Shown: positions 34,344-43,171, counted from the stretch's first letter. The stretch is 64,000 bases of DNA from Pseudomonas frederiksbergensis (GCF_003732665.1 NZ_MOBP01000014.1:142605-206604); one strand, 5' to 3'. The notes: a model not told the origin generated them from the letters alone. A program made the numbers and translations.

Positions 34344-34932
34344 GGATTGGGGTTGCGGTCAGAAAGTCTCGGGCCGCATCGAGGATTTCTTCGGACAAGC
34401 CATCCCCCCGAGTCGCCCGCGCCAGAGTCAGCGCACCCACCATCAGCGAATAATCCACCAACGCTCGCTGCCGATTCACCTCGGGCTGGTCCGCGCCCAT
34501 CAGCGGCGTGAGCATTTGCAGCAAGGCTTCCAGGCCTTGGGTGTAGGTCTGGTGCAAGCCGCTTTCGGCGGTTTCGTGGCACATATCGCCGGCAAACGCG
34601 GTGACCGGGCAGCTTTCCCCCGGATTGTCGCGGTTGGCCGTCGACAGGTAGGGCGCGATGATGCTGGCGCGGGCCGAGAGTTGGTCGCTGCTGTCGTCGA
34701 TTTTCTGTTTCCAGCGTTCCATCGACTGCGTGAACGCACGGCTGCAAGCCTCTTGCGCCAGGGCTTCCTTGGACTCGAAGTGGCCATAGAAGCCGCCGTG
34801 GGTCAGGCCGGCGGCGCCCATCACGTCGACGACGCTGATCCCGTGCAGACCGCGCTCGCGAAACAGGCGCGTGGCGGCCTCGACGATGATTTCGCGGTTG
34901 AGTTCGGCTTGTTTGCGGGACACTCGAGGCAT
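34339..34932 (-). CDS. TetR-family transcriptional regulator
   Basis: 197 residues. The HTH contains IIVEAATRLFRERGLHGISV and the recognition helix LTHGGFYGHFESKEAL. The C-terminal half shows CPVTAFAGDMCHETAESG, close to NemR/AcrR-like repressors with a conserved Cys. The neighbouring minus-strand exporter gene ends upstream of it, so it could control that gene or itself. Its last codons and stop (TATPIP-stop) run into a REP element. Confidence 0.82.
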   Translation of the reverse strand: MPRVSRKQAELNREIIVEAATRLFRERGLHGISVVDVMGAAGLTHGGFYGHFESKEALAQEACSRAFTQSMERWKQKIDDSSDQLSARASIIAPYLSTANRDNPGESCPVTAFAGDMCHETAESGLHQTYTQGLEALLQMLTPLMGADQPEVNRQRALVDYSLMVGALTLARATRGDGLSEEILDAARDFLTATPIP

Positions 34933-35013
34933 GGCGGACTCACATTCTTAAAAACGTATTGATGGCCGGCATCTTAGGGAACTGCCGGCGCCGTGTCTTC
35001 CTGACGGGTTGAT

Positions 35014-35934
35014 TCAAATACTCGGTTTCGGCGCGACCTTCGGCGCCAACGTCGGGTTTTTCTTGCCCGATTGCAGGACGTAGACACCGCCCAGGATCAG
35101 CAACATCGCCAGCAGGTCGAGGCTCTTGATCGGTTCACCCACCAGCAGAGTGCCAATCAGTAATGCAATCACCGGCGGTATGTAAGTCACACCGGAAGCG
35201 GCGAGGGCGCCCAGGCGTTGCACGATGAAGTAATAAAGGATGTACGCGATGCCGGTGCCGGCCAGGCCCAGACCGAGGATCACCCCTGTCAGTGCTACCG
35301 GATCGGCGCTGATCGCGCTCATGCCGTGCATATCGGTAATCAGCGTGATCAACACCAGCGCCAGACCAATCTGGTAAGTCGACAGCGCCAGCGGCGACAG
35401 GCCCAGGGGTGTAATGAAGCGCCGCGCATACACGAACGAACAGCCCACGCTCAGCGAGCCGGCAATCATGTACAACACACCGCGAACATCCACGCCTGCG
35501 GCCAGGCTGTTCCACGGCCGGGCGATCAGGATCACCCCGACAAACCCGAGGAAAATGCCGAAAGCGGTGCGACGATTCAACGGCTCGGCCCGCAGGAACA
35601 GCCATGCCGTCACAAAGGAAAACAGCGGGATTGCGCCGCTGAGCATCCCGGCCACGCTCGATAACAGCAGCGAGGTGCCTTTGGCGAAGGCGTAGTAGTA
35701 AATCACCGTCGCCAGCAGCGCCATGACCAGGAAGTGATGGCTATGACGCAGGTGCGACCAACTCAGGCTGCGGCGCACCAGGGCGAAGATCAGGATCGGC
35801 AGGAACCCGAACAACACCCGCAGGAAAACAATCTGGGTCGGGGTAATCCAGGCAGCCGCCCACTTCATGAAAATGAAGTTGGTGCCCCAGATCAGGCCGA
35901 GCAAAGCGAACGCGATATACGCGGCCTGTTTCAT
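35014..35934 (-). CDS. EamA/DMT-family transporter
   Basis: 306 residues from ATG 35934 (MKQAAYIAFALLGLIWGTNF). Ten predicted helices in two EamA repeats: the first with LIWGTNFIFMKWAAAW, the second with GLGLAGTGIAYILYYFIVQRLGALAASG. It ends in a Lys/Pro-rich cytoplasmic tail. Likely an exporter of amino acids or metabolites. Codirectional with the tautomerase gene 37 bp upstream, so probably cotranscribed. Confidence 0.85.
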   Translation of the reverse strand: MKQAAYIAFALLGLIWGTNFIFMKWAAAWITPTQIVFLRVLFGFLPILIFALVRRSLSWSHLRHSHHFLVMALLATVIYYYAFAKGTSLLLSSVAGMLSGAIPLFSFVTAWLFLRAEPLNRRTAFGIFLGFVGVILIARPWNSLAAGVDVRGVLYMIAGSLSVGCSFVYARRFITPLGLSPLALSTYQIGLALVLITLITDMHGMSAISADPVALTGVILGLGLAGTGIAYILYYFIVQRLGALAASGVTYIPPVIALLIGTLLVGEPIKSLDLLAMLLILGGVYVLQSGKKNPTLAPKVAPKPSI

Positions 35935-35971
35935 GGTTGTACTCCTGGGGCGGTGTGATGGATTGGACCTC

Positions 35972-36355
35972 TCAACCGGCGAATTGACCGATGCCATTGC
36001 CGAACGACCAGTTCTCGCGCTTGACCTCTACCAGGTTGATAAACACATCTTCCAGACGCACGCCCAACTCGCTGTTGAGGCTCTCGGCGATGGTTTTGTA
36101 GAGCAGTTTTTTCGCCTCGGTGGTGCGGCCCTCCATCAGGGTGATCTGGATAATCACCAGGCCATCGGTGCGGTTGATGCCCATGAAGGTCGGGTCGTAG
36201 ATGAAGTGGTTTTCATCGTGCTCGGCGAGGATCTGGAAATTGTCGTTCTCGGGCACATTGATGGTGCTGTGCATCGCCGCATAGATCAGCTTGCCGACCT
36301 GCTTGGCGAAGGTGGGGTCCTGGTGCTTTTTGATGTCGATGCGAACGAGTGGCAT
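35972..36355 (-). CDS. Tautomerase-family protein
   Basis: 127 residues, 4-oxalocrotonate tautomerase superfamily with a longer chain than the 62-residue classical enzyme. The catalytic Pro is residue 2 (MPLVRIDIKK). Arg in GINRTDGLVIIQITLMEGR could bind a carboxylate. The substrate is unknown; the family includes dehalogenases and hydratases. It leads a two-gene unit with the EamA exporter and has a palindrome in its promoter region. Confidence 0.82.
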   Translation of the reverse strand: MPLVRIDIKKHQDPTFAKQVGKLIYAAMHSTINVPENDNFQILAEHDENHFIYDPTFMGINRTDGLVIIQITLMEGRTTEAKKLLYKTIAESLNSELGVRLEDVFINLVEVKRENWSFGNGIGQFAG

Positions 36356-36426
36356 GGGATGACTCCGCGGGTGGGGGCTGACGATCAGCAGGTGGATTGA
36401 AAATACATGACGTCCGTCCTTTATTA

Positions 36427-36450
36427 AATAGATTTTTTAAAACATCTATT
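36427..36450. promoter_or_regulatory. Palindrome upstream of the tautomerase gene
   Basis: AATAGAT-N10-ATCTATT, 7-bp perfect arms, 72-95 bp before the tautomerase start in a locally AT-rich stretch. Candidate operator; the binder may be the TetR protein at 34.3 kb or an outside regulator. Confidence 0.45.
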
Positions 36451-36470
36451 AGTTTCCGACGCAAGGGGGG

Positions 36471-36561
36471 TCAGGAGCGAGCCTGCTCGCGAAAGCGCAA
36501 TACCTGCAAACATTAATGTTGAAAGGTGAAATCGCTTTCGCTAGCAAGCCCGCTACCGCCG
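36471..36561. repeat. Degenerate REPIN
   Basis: GGAGCGAGCCTGCTCGCGAA pairs with TTCGCTAGCAAGCCCGCTAC with several mismatches, an older copy than the others. Confidence 0.8.
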
Positions 36562-36673
36562 GGACCTGTGGCGCTTTTGCCATCTGATCCGCACAACCAC
36601 TGCTCAGCTAAGTCTTTGCTTCTGCTCATTAATCCCGGACAATCGCGCCCCTGTTTCGGCCAGGGCGCTGCCT

Positions 36674-36718
36674 GTCGGGTTTTTCCGACTCGTCCTGGTC
36701 GGGTAGCAACTGACCGGA
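36674..36718 (+). promoter_or_regulatory. Two tandem hairpins in the leader of the serine-transporter gene
   Basis: GTCGG-GTTTTT-CCGAC (36674-36689) and TCCTGGTC...GACCGGA (36693-36718, one bulge) lie directly ahead of the ribosome site GGAG and ATG 36737. The pair may control translation. No known riboswitch class is recognised. Confidence 0.35.
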
Positions 36719-36736
36719 ATGCGGAGATCCCACCGG

Positions 36737-38017
36737 ATGAATGATCAGGCCAATAGCGTCGACGAACGCTATGTAGCGGCAAAACCAGTAGTCATCGAAA
36801 GCTGGAATCGCCAAGACACCACCTGGATGCTGGGCCTGTTTGGCACGGCGATCGGGGCGGGTACGTTGTTTTTGCCGATCAACGCGGGCCTCGGCGGTTT
36901 CTGGCCGCTGATGGTCCTGGCGCTGCTGGCGTTTCCCATGACGTTCTACGCCCACCGTGGCCTGACCCGTTTCGTGCTGTCCGGTCGTGAAGGCGCGGAC
37001 ATCACCGAAGTGGTGGAAGAACACTTCGGCATCAAGGCCGGTGCGCTGATCACCTTGCTGTACTTCTTCGCGATCTTCCCGATCCTGCTGATCTACAGCG
37101 TGGCGCTGACCAACACCGTGGGCAGTTTCCTCGAACATCAACTGCACATCATGCCGCCACCACGGGCGATTCTGTCGTTCGTGCTGATCCTCGGTCTGCT
37201 GGCGGTGGTGCGTTGCGGCGAGCAGGTGATCGTCAAGGCCATGAGCCTGATGGTTTACCCGTTCATCGTTGCGCTGCTGTTTTTGGCGGTGTTCCTGATT
37301 CCGCACTGGAACGGCGGCATCCTCAGCACCGCGTCCACACTGCCTGAGCCGTCGGCACTGCTGCACACCTTGTGGCTGGCGATTCCGGTGATGGTGTTCT
37401 CGTTCAACCACTCGCCGATCATCTCGGCGTTCGCGGTGGACCAGAAGCGTCGCTACGGTGAGCACGCCGAAGAGCGCAGCTCGCAGATCCTGTCCCGCGC
37501 CCACGCCTTGATGGTGGTGATGGTGCTGTTCTTCGTCTTCAGCTGCGTGCTGACCCTGTCCCCGGCGCAACTGGCCGAAGCCAAGGCGCAGAACCTGTCG
37601 ATCCTGTCGTACCTGGCCAACCACTTCAGCAACCCGACCATCGCCTTCGCTGCGCCGTTGATTGCGTTCGTGGCGATTTCCAAGTCGTTCCTGGGCCACT
37701 ACATCGGCGCCAGCGAAGGCTTGAAAGGCCTGATCGTCAAGAGCGGCAAGCGTCCGTCGCCCAAAGCCCTGGACCGCATGACCGCTGCGTTCATGCTGGT
37801 GGTGTGCTGGATCGTCGCGACTCTGAACCCGAGCATCCTGGGCATGATCGAAACTCTCGGTGGCCCGATCATCGCCGCGATCCTGTTCCTGATGCCGATG
37901 TACGCGATCCGCAAAGTGCCGGCCATGGCCCGTTATCGCGGCCAGGCCTCCAACGTCTTCGTGACGGCGGTGGGGCTGGTGGCGATTTCGGCGTTGATTT
38001 ATTCGCTGACCGCTTAA
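36737..38017 (+). CDS. Serine/threonine transporter, HAAAP family (SdaC-like)
   Basis: 426 residues from ATG 36737 (MNDQANSVDERYVAAKPVVI); six codons upstream in frame lack a ribosome site. About 11 membrane helices. The signature WMLGLFGTAIGAGTLFLPIN and FYAHRGLTRFVLSG closely follow E. coli SdaC/DlsT, proton-coupled serine carriers. PVMVFSFNHSPIISAFAVDQ and SKSFLGHYIGASEG are further family blocks. Serine is the likeliest substrate. No deaminase gene is adjacent. Confidence 0.86.
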   Translation: MNDQANSVDERYVAAKPVVIESWNRQDTTWMLGLFGTAIGAGTLFLPINAGLGGFWPLMVLALLAFPMTFYAHRGLTRFVLSGREGADITEVVEEHFGIKAGALITLLYFFAIFPILLIYSVALTNTVGSFLEHQLHIMPPPRAILSFVLILGLLAVVRCGEQVIVKAMSLMVYPFIVALLFLAVFLIPHWNGGILSTASTLPEPSALLHTLWLAIPVMVFSFNHSPIISAFAVDQKRRYGEHAEERSSQILSRAHALMVVMVLFFVFSCVLTLSPAQLAEAKAQNLSILSYLANHFSNPTIAFAAPLIAFVAISKSFLGHYIGASEGLKGLIVKSGKRPSPKALDRMTAAFMLVVCWIVATLNPSILGMIETLGGPIIAAILFLMPMYAIRKVPAMARYRGQASNVFVTAVGLVAISALIYSLTA

Positions 38018-38038
38018 ATTGCGGGGCACGCCGACTAC

Positions 38039-38132
38039 CCTGTGGGAGCGGGCTTGCTCGCGAAGGCGTTGTATCAGTCAACATTGATGTTGAAGGTAAG
38101 ACCGCATTCGCGAGCAAGCCCGCTCCCACAGG
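38039..38132. repeat. REPIN (GTGGGAGCGGGCTTGCTCGC family)
   Basis: Inverted REP pair 22 bp after the transporter stop. Confidence 0.92.
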
Positions 38133-38150
38133 TGATCTTCATCTCGGCAT

Positions 38151-38190
38151 AAAAAAGCGCCGTTCCTTGCAAAAGGGGCGGCGTTTTTTT
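38151..38190 (+). terminator. Rho-independent terminator
   Basis: A-tract, stem CGCCG...CGGCG with inner pairs, and TTTTTTT at 38184-38190, downstream of the serine transporter. A small separate hairpin GTGGGAGC..GCTCCCAC lies at about 38260-38282, possibly a REP remnant. Confidence 0.78.
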
Positions 38191-38322
38191 ATGGCATACG
38201 CCATGACCCGGCGCACACATCCCCGCAGATAAACGGCTACCCTTGAACACCGTGTTCCTTGTGGGAGCAAGCCAGCTCCCACACGTCCCGGGTTTTGGCT
38301 GGTTTTCCTTCGGAGTCGCTAC

Positions 38323-39999
38323 ATGGCTGGTGCCCCCCCGCAATCGATCGCCCGCGTCCCGGCGCAACTTTCGCCCGAAACCCCGAACCGTTGGCAAGAC
38401 CTGTTGGCCGGGTTGTCGATTGCCGGTTTGCTGTTGCCGGAGGCGGTGGCTTATTCCAGCATCGCTGCGGTGTCGCCCCAGGCCGGGGTGATTGCGTTGT
38501 TTGCCGGGCTGCTGTGCTACGGGCTGATGGGCACCAGCCGTTTTGCGATTGTGTCCGCGACCTCCTCTTCGGCGGCGGTGCTGGCGGCGGCCACCGCAAC
38601 CCTGGCCAACGGCGATGCCGGCCTGCGCATGACCCTGGCGTTCGGCCTGGTGCTGGTCACGGGTGCGTTCTTCCTGCTGGCCGGGTTGTTCAAGCTTGGC
38701 AGCGTCACTTCCTTTATCGCCAAACCGGTATTGCGCGGCTTTGCCTTGGGGCTGGCGGTGACCATCATCCTCAAGCAGGTGGCGAGCGCCGTCGATGTGC
38801 ACCTGGACAGCGGCAACCTGATCCGTTTCCTGCCACAAATGCTGGTGCAGTGGCGGCAATGGAATCTGGTCGGCCTGTTGGTCGCGGCGGTGGCGCTGTT
38901 GGTATTGACGTTGTGCGCGCGGTTTCGCCGTGTACCGGGCGGTTTACTGGTGGTGGCGCTGGGCATCGCGGCGGGGCAGTGGCTGAACTTGCAGGCCTAT
39001 GGGGTGGACCTGATCGGCGTGATCGACCTGCGCCTGGAAGTGCCCCGCCTGCCGGTTTTGCCGTTTGCCGACTGGTTGCGCCTGGGGGAATTGGCGTTTG
39101 CCATGGTGATGATTTTGTACGCCGAATCCTACGGCTCGATCAGTTCCTTTGCGCTCAAGCACGGCGACCGGGTTTCATCGAACCGTGATCTGCTGGCCCT
39201 CGGCGCGGCGAATCTGCTGTCCGGCCTGTTCCATGGCATGCCGGCGGGCGCCGGGTATTCTGCAACCTCGGCCAATGAGGCGGCGGGCGCCAGTTCACGT
39301 CTGGCCGGCGGGGTCGCGGCGGCGGTGGTGCTGCTGATCGTGTTGACGGTGTTGCCCTACATCGCCCTGACTCCCGAGCCGGTACTGGCCGCCATCGTCA
39401 TCCACGCCCTGGCCCGAGGCTTGAGCCTGCAACCGCTGGGGCGCTATTTCATCTGGCGCCGTGATCGCCTGCTGGTGATCAGCGCCGTGGCGGCAGTGCT
39501 GGTGTTGGGTGTGCTGGACGGCTTGCTGGTGGCGGTGGCGATCAGTGTGGTGTTGATGCTCAAACAGATGTCATCGGCGGATATCCAGGTGCTGGGGCAG
39601 ATGGGCAGCGGTCATGATTATGTTGATGTGCAACGGCATCCTGATGCCCGGCAAATACCTGGCGTACTGATTGTGCGGCCTAGCGAAGCGCTGTTTTTCG
39701 CCAACGTAGAGCGAATTCTCGGTGGCGCCCTAAGGCTGGCCAGGCATGCGGAACCGCCGGTGCATACGATTATTCTCAGCCTTGAGGAATCGCCGGATCT
39801 GGACGGCACCAGCATTGAAGCGCTGGAGGCGTTCTTTTTGCAGGTTCGGGCGCAGGATAAGTTGTTGATCCTGGCGCGGCTTAAACATGAGGCCAAAGCG
39901 GTGCTGGCGTCGTTGCCGGCGCTGGAGTTGGAGCAGGTGATCCTTAGTGGGTTGAGTGTGGATGGCGCGGTAAAACAAGCCCTCAATCCCAACACCTGA
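38323..39999 (+). CDS. SulP-family anion permease with STAS domain
   Basis: 558 residues. Membrane part of about 12 helices: ALS-type entry LLAGLSIAGLLLPEAVAYSS, then GLMGTSRFAIVSATSSSAAV, ending near residue 430. STAS domain from about 440 (PGVLIVRPSEALFFANVERI; ILSLEESPDLDGTSIEALEA). It would carry sulfate, bicarbonate or a dicarboxylate, not decidable. It stands alone between REP elements; GGAGTCGCTAC precedes ATG 38323. Confidence 0.86.
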   Translation: MAGAPPQSIARVPAQLSPETPNRWQDLLAGLSIAGLLLPEAVAYSSIAAVSPQAGVIALFAGLLCYGLMGTSRFAIVSATSSSAAVLAAATATLANGDAGLRMTLAFGLVLVTGAFFLLAGLFKLGSVTSFIAKPVLRGFALGLAVTIILKQVASAVDVHLDSGNLIRFLPQMLVQWRQWNLVGLLVAAVALLVLTLCARFRRVPGGLLVVALGIAAGQWLNLQAYGVDLIGVIDLRLEVPRLPVLPFADWLRLGELAFAMVMILYAESYGSISSFALKHGDRVSSNRDLLALGAANLLSGLFHGMPAGAGYSATSANEAAGASSRLAGGVAAAVVLLIVLTVLPYIALTPEPVLAAIVIHALARGLSLQPLGRYFIWRRDRLLVISAVAAVLVLGVLDGLLVAVAISVVLMLKQMSSADIQVLGQMGSGHDYVDVQRHPDARQIPGVLIVRPSEALFFANVERILGGALRLARHAEPPVHTIILSLEESPDLDGTSIEALEAFFLQVRAQDKLLILARLKHEAKAVLASLPALELEQVILSGLSVDGAVKQALNPNT

Positions 40000-40000
40000 C

Positions 40001-40093
40001 CCTGTGGGAGCGGGCTTGCTCGCGAAGGCGGTGGGTCATTGAGCAGTGATGTTGGCTGACAGACCGCATTCGCGAGCAAGCTCGCTCCCACAG
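40001..40093. repeat. REPIN (GTGGGAGCGGGCTTGCTCGC family)
   Basis: Inverted REP pair immediately after the SulP stop, between convergent genes. Confidence 0.92.
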
Positions 40094-40118
40094 GGGTTAG
40101 TGTGAACGTTGCGGGCAT

Positions 40119-40158
40119 AAAAAAACGCCGCTCCATCTCGCGATGGGCGGCGTTTTTT
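40119..40158. terminator. Bidirectional terminator between SulP and acnB
   Basis: AACGCCG-ctCCATC-TCGC-GATGGg-CGGCGTT hairpin flanked by an A-run on the left and TTTTTT on the right, so it can serve both convergent genes. Confidence 0.85.
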
Positions 40159-40172
40159 ATTGCGTTGCAGCG

Positions 40173-42782
40173 TTAGGCTTGAACGACCGGAATGTTGGCG
40201 TTCGCAGCAGCTTCACGGAACTCGGCAATCTGGTCGAAGGACAGGTAGCGGTAGACATCGGCCGCCATGCTGTCGATCTTGCCAGCGTATTCCATGTACT
40301 CCTCGACGGTCGGCAGGCGACCCAGGATGGAAGCAACAGACGCCAGCTCAGCCGAAGCCAGGTAGACGTTCGCGCCGTCACCCAGACGGTTCGGGAAGTT
40401 ACGGGTCGAAGTGGACACCACGGTGGAGTTCGGCTCTACACGTGCCTGGTTACCCATGCACAGCGAGCAGCCTGGCATTTCCATGCGTGCGCCAGCCTTG
40501 CCGTAGATGCCGTAGTAGCCTTCTTCGGTCAGTTGGTGAGCGTCCATTTTGGTCGGCGGCGACAGCCACAGACGGGTTGGCAGCTGACCCTTGACCTGAT
40601 CCAGCAATTTACCGGCAGCGCGGAAGTGACCGATGTTGGTCATGCACGAACCGATGAACACTTCGTCGATCTTCTCGCCAGCAACGCTGGACAGCAGACG
40701 GGCGTCGTCCGGATCGTTTGGCGCGCAGAGCACAGGCTCTTTGATGTCGGCCAGGTCGATTTCGATGATTTCAGCGTATTCGGCGTCAGCATCGGCCACC
40801 ATCAGCTCAGGGTTGGCAACCCAGGCTTCCATCGCTTGGGCGCGACGTTCCAGAGTACGAGCATCGCCGTAGCCTTCGCCGATCATCCAGCGCAGCAGGG
40901 TGATGTTGGAGTTCAGGTACTCGGTGATCGACTCTTTCGACAGCTTGATGGTGCAACCGGCAGCCGAACGTTCAGCCGAGGCGTCGGACAGCTCGAAAGC
41001 CTGTTCGATGCTCAGGTTGTCCAGGCCTTCGATTTCCAGGATGCGGCCGGAGAACGCGTTCTTCTTGCCTTTCTTCTCGACGGTCAGCAGGCCAGCCTGA
41101 ATCGCGAAGTAAGGAATGGCGTGAACCAGGTCACGCAGGGTAACGCCCGGTTGCATCTTGCCTTTGAAGCGCACCAGGATCGATTCCGGCATGTCCAGCG
41201 GCATAACGCCAGTGGCTGCAGCAAACGCCACCAGACCGGAACCGGCCGGGAACGAAATGCCCATCGGGAAACGGGTGTGGGAGTCACCACCGGTGCCGAC
41301 GGTGTCCGGCAGCAGCATACGGTTCAACCACGAGTGGATGATGCCGTCGCCCGGACGCAGGGAAACGCCGCCGCGGGTCATGATGAAGTCTGGCAGGGTG
41401 TGGTGGGTGGTCACGTCGATCGGCTTAGGGTAAGCCGCGGTGTGGCAGAAGGACTGCATCACCAGATCGGTCGAGAAGCCCAGGCACGCCAGGTCTTTGA
41501 GTTCATCACGGGTCATTGGACCGGTGGTGTCCTGGGAGCCGACGGTGGTCATCTTCGGTTCGCAGTAGGTGCCAGGACGAACGCCTTTGCCTTCCGGCAG
41601 ACCGCAAGCCTTGCCGACCATTTTCTGTGCCAGGGTGTAGCCCTTGCCGGTGTCGACAGGTGCTTCAGGCAGTTTGAACAGATCGGTAGGGCCCAGGCCC
41701 AGTTCAGCGCGCGCCTTGTCGGTCAGGCCACGGCCGATGATCAGCGGGATACGGCCGCCGGCACGAACTTCGTCCAACAGTACCGGAGTCTTCATTTCGA
41801 AGGTGGTCAGGACTTCGTCGGTGCCGTGTTTGCAGACTTTGCCAGCATGCGGGTACAGGTCGATCACGTCGCCCATGTTCATGTTGGTGACGTCGAACTC
41901 GATTGGCAGTGCGCCGGCATCTTCCATGGTGTTGTAGAAGATTGGAGCGATTTTGCTGCCGAAGCAGAAACCGCCAGCACGCTTGTTCGGCACGTAAGGA
42001 ACGTCGTCGCCGAAGAACCACAGGACCGAGTTGGTCGCCGATTTACGCGACGAACCTGTACCGACCACGTCACCGACGTAGGCGATCGGGAAGCCTTGAC
42101 CGCGCATTTCTTCGATCTGCTTCATCGGGCCAGTCACGCCTTGGGCGTCAGGCACGATGCCTTCGCGGGCCATTTTCAGCATGGCCAGGGCGTGCAGCGG
42201 GATGTCCGGGCGGGACCAGGCGTCCGGGGCAGGGGACAGGTCGTCGGTGTTGGTTTCGCCGGTGACCTTGAACACGCGCAGGCTGATCTTGTCGGCCAGG
42301 GTCGGACGGTTGCGGAACCACTCGCCGTCAGCCCAGGACTGGATCACGCCTTTGGCGTGTTCGTTGCCGTTGCGGGCTTTTTCCGCCACGTCATGGAACG
42401 CATCGAACATCAGCAGGGTGTGCTTGAGTTGAGCGGCAGCGACAGGGGCCAGTTCGGCGCTGTCGAGCAGGTCAACCAGGGTCACGATGTTGTAGCCGCC
42501 CTGCATGGTGCCGAGCAGTTCAACAGCGCGCTTTTTGTCGATCAGAGGGGAAGTGGCTTCGCCTTTGGCCAGGGCAGACAGGAAACCGGCCTTTACATAG
42601 GCTGCTTCGTCCACGCCAGGTGGAATGCGATTGGTGATCAGGTCAACGAGGAAAGCTTCTTCGCCAGCCGGGGGATTCTTCAGCAGCTCGACCAGGCCTG
42701 CAGTTTGTTCGGCGTTAAGCGGCTGGGGAACGATACCCAGTGCTGCACGCTCTTCGATATGTTTGCGGTAGGCTTCAAGCAC
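40173..42782 (-). CDS. acnB: Aconitate hydratase B (bifunctional with 2-methylisocitrate dehydratase)
   Basis: 869 residues with GTG 42782 as start (V/MLEAYRKHIEERAALGIVP), giving the usual Pseudomonas AcnB length; GAGGG is upstream. The HEAT-like N-terminal domain is followed by the swivelling domain (GDVVGTGSSRKSATNSVLWF) and the catalytic core. FeS cluster cysteines are visible: Cys in SFCHTAAYPKPID, and the pair in MPGCSLCMGNQAR. It is the main TCA-cycle aconitase. Aconitase mRNAs in Pseudomonas are targets of iron-responsive PrrF RNAs (known), and the leader here is long and structured. Confidence 0.96.
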   Translation of the reverse strand: MLEAYRKHIEERAALGIVPQPLNAEQTAGLVELLKNPPAGEEAFLVDLITNRIPPGVDEAAYVKAGFLSALAKGEATSPLIDKKRAVELLGTMQGGYNIVTLVDLLDSAELAPVAAAQLKHTLLMFDAFHDVAEKARNGNEHAKGVIQSWADGEWFRNRPTLADKISLRVFKVTGETNTDDLSPAPDAWSRPDIPLHALAMLKMAREGIVPDAQGVTGPMKQIEEMRGQGFPIAYVGDVVGTGSSRKSATNSVLWFFGDDVPYVPNKRAGGFCFGSKIAPIFYNTMEDAGALPIEFDVTNMNMGDVIDLYPHAGKVCKHGTDEVLTTFEMKTPVLLDEVRAGGRIPLIIGRGLTDKARAELGLGPTDLFKLPEAPVDTGKGYTLAQKMVGKACGLPEGKGVRPGTYCEPKMTTVGSQDTTGPMTRDELKDLACLGFSTDLVMQSFCHTAAYPKPIDVTTHHTLPDFIMTRGGVSLRPGDGIIHSWLNRMLLPDTVGTGGDSHTRFPMGISFPAGSGLVAFAAATGVMPLDMPESILVRFKGKMQPGVTLRDLVHAIPYFAIQAGLLTVEKKGKKNAFSGRILEIEGLDNLSIEQAFELSDASAERSAAGCTIKLSKESITEYLNSNITLLRWMIGEGYGDARTLERRAQAMEAWVANPELMVADADAEYAEIIEIDLADIKEPVLCAPNDPDDARLLSSVAGEKIDEVFIGSCMTNIGHFRAAGKLLDQVKGQLPTRLWLSPPTKMDAHQLTEEGYYGIYGKAGARMEMPGCSLCMGNQARVEPNSTVVSTSTRNFPNRLGDGANVYLASAELASVASILGRLPTVEEYMEYAGKIDSMAADVYRYLSFDQIAEFREAAANANIPVVQA

Positions 42783-42888
42783 AGTTATTACCCTCATCAG
42801 TGGTCCCAAATGGGTGTCCGGGACGCTCGTCGCGAAATGCTCGTACTCATGCGCTGCGTGGCGTTGTGGGCCACTTAGCCAGAATTAC

Positions 42889-43053
42889 CGGACATTCCTT
42901 ACAGAAGCTGCTTTCAAAGTTTTACGCCTGCAGAACGGGGAGCTGATGAGGGTTGGCGTAGAGCTTTTCCCCGCTGGAAAAACCCTTCGCCAACACCGCT
43001 CTGAAGGAACGACTGTGCTCGTGACGCTTTGAAAACAGCTTCTAACGGACATT
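42889..43053. promoter_or_regulatory. Inverted-repeat element in the acnB 5' leader, with flanking direct repeats
   Basis: AGAAGCTGCTTTCAAAG (42903-42919) pairs with CTTTGAAAACAGCTTCT (43027-43043), 16 of 17 bases. Inside is a second hairpin, GTTGGCG (42952-42958) / CGCCAAC (42988-42994), with TTTTCC/GGAAAA at its tip. CGGACATT occurs as a direct repeat on both outer sides (42889-42896, 43046-43053). It would lie within the acnB leader RNA and resembles either a structured control element or a MITE. Confidence 0.5.
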
Positions 43054-43074
43054 GGCGCCTTAAAAGGCTGGCTG

Positions 43075-43103
43075 ATTCTACGGCAAAAAAAAATTAAAGG
43101 TAA
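43075..43103 (-). promoter_or_regulatory. Putative acnB promoter
   Basis: Minus strand -35 TTACCT (43103-43098), 17-bp T-rich spacer, -10 TAGAAT (43080-43075). A start near 43068 would give an acnB leader of about 285 nt. Confidence 0.45.
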
Positions 43104-43114
43104 GTGAGGGCCTA

Positions 43115-43171
43115 TTGGACTTTGGTGGCGTGCCGCGTTGCTGGGCCAACGCGGCCGGCACCAAAGTCCAA
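43115..43171. other. Long imperfect hairpin between acnB and the DUF1289 gene
   Basis: TTGGACTTTGGTG...GCCGCGTTG pairs with CAACGCGGC...CACCAAAGTCCAA: about 22 paired bases per arm in 57 bp with a small bulge and a 6-base loop. Not a member of the REP families seen elsewhere. A smaller hairpin, CCCCTTAACTTTGAGGGG, follows at about 43183-43201. Confidence 0.6.

Noticed and set aside
40143..42878. 911-codon open frame antisense to acnB
   Set aside because: It mirrors the acnB codon pattern in high-GC DNA; the protein is rich in His, Gln, Val and Gly, shows no domain, and acnB itself is certain.
42952..42994. GTTGGCG...CGCCAAC arms resembling integron attC core sites
   Set aside because: The arms do not fit GTTRRRY/RYYYAAC, and there is no integrase or cassette array.
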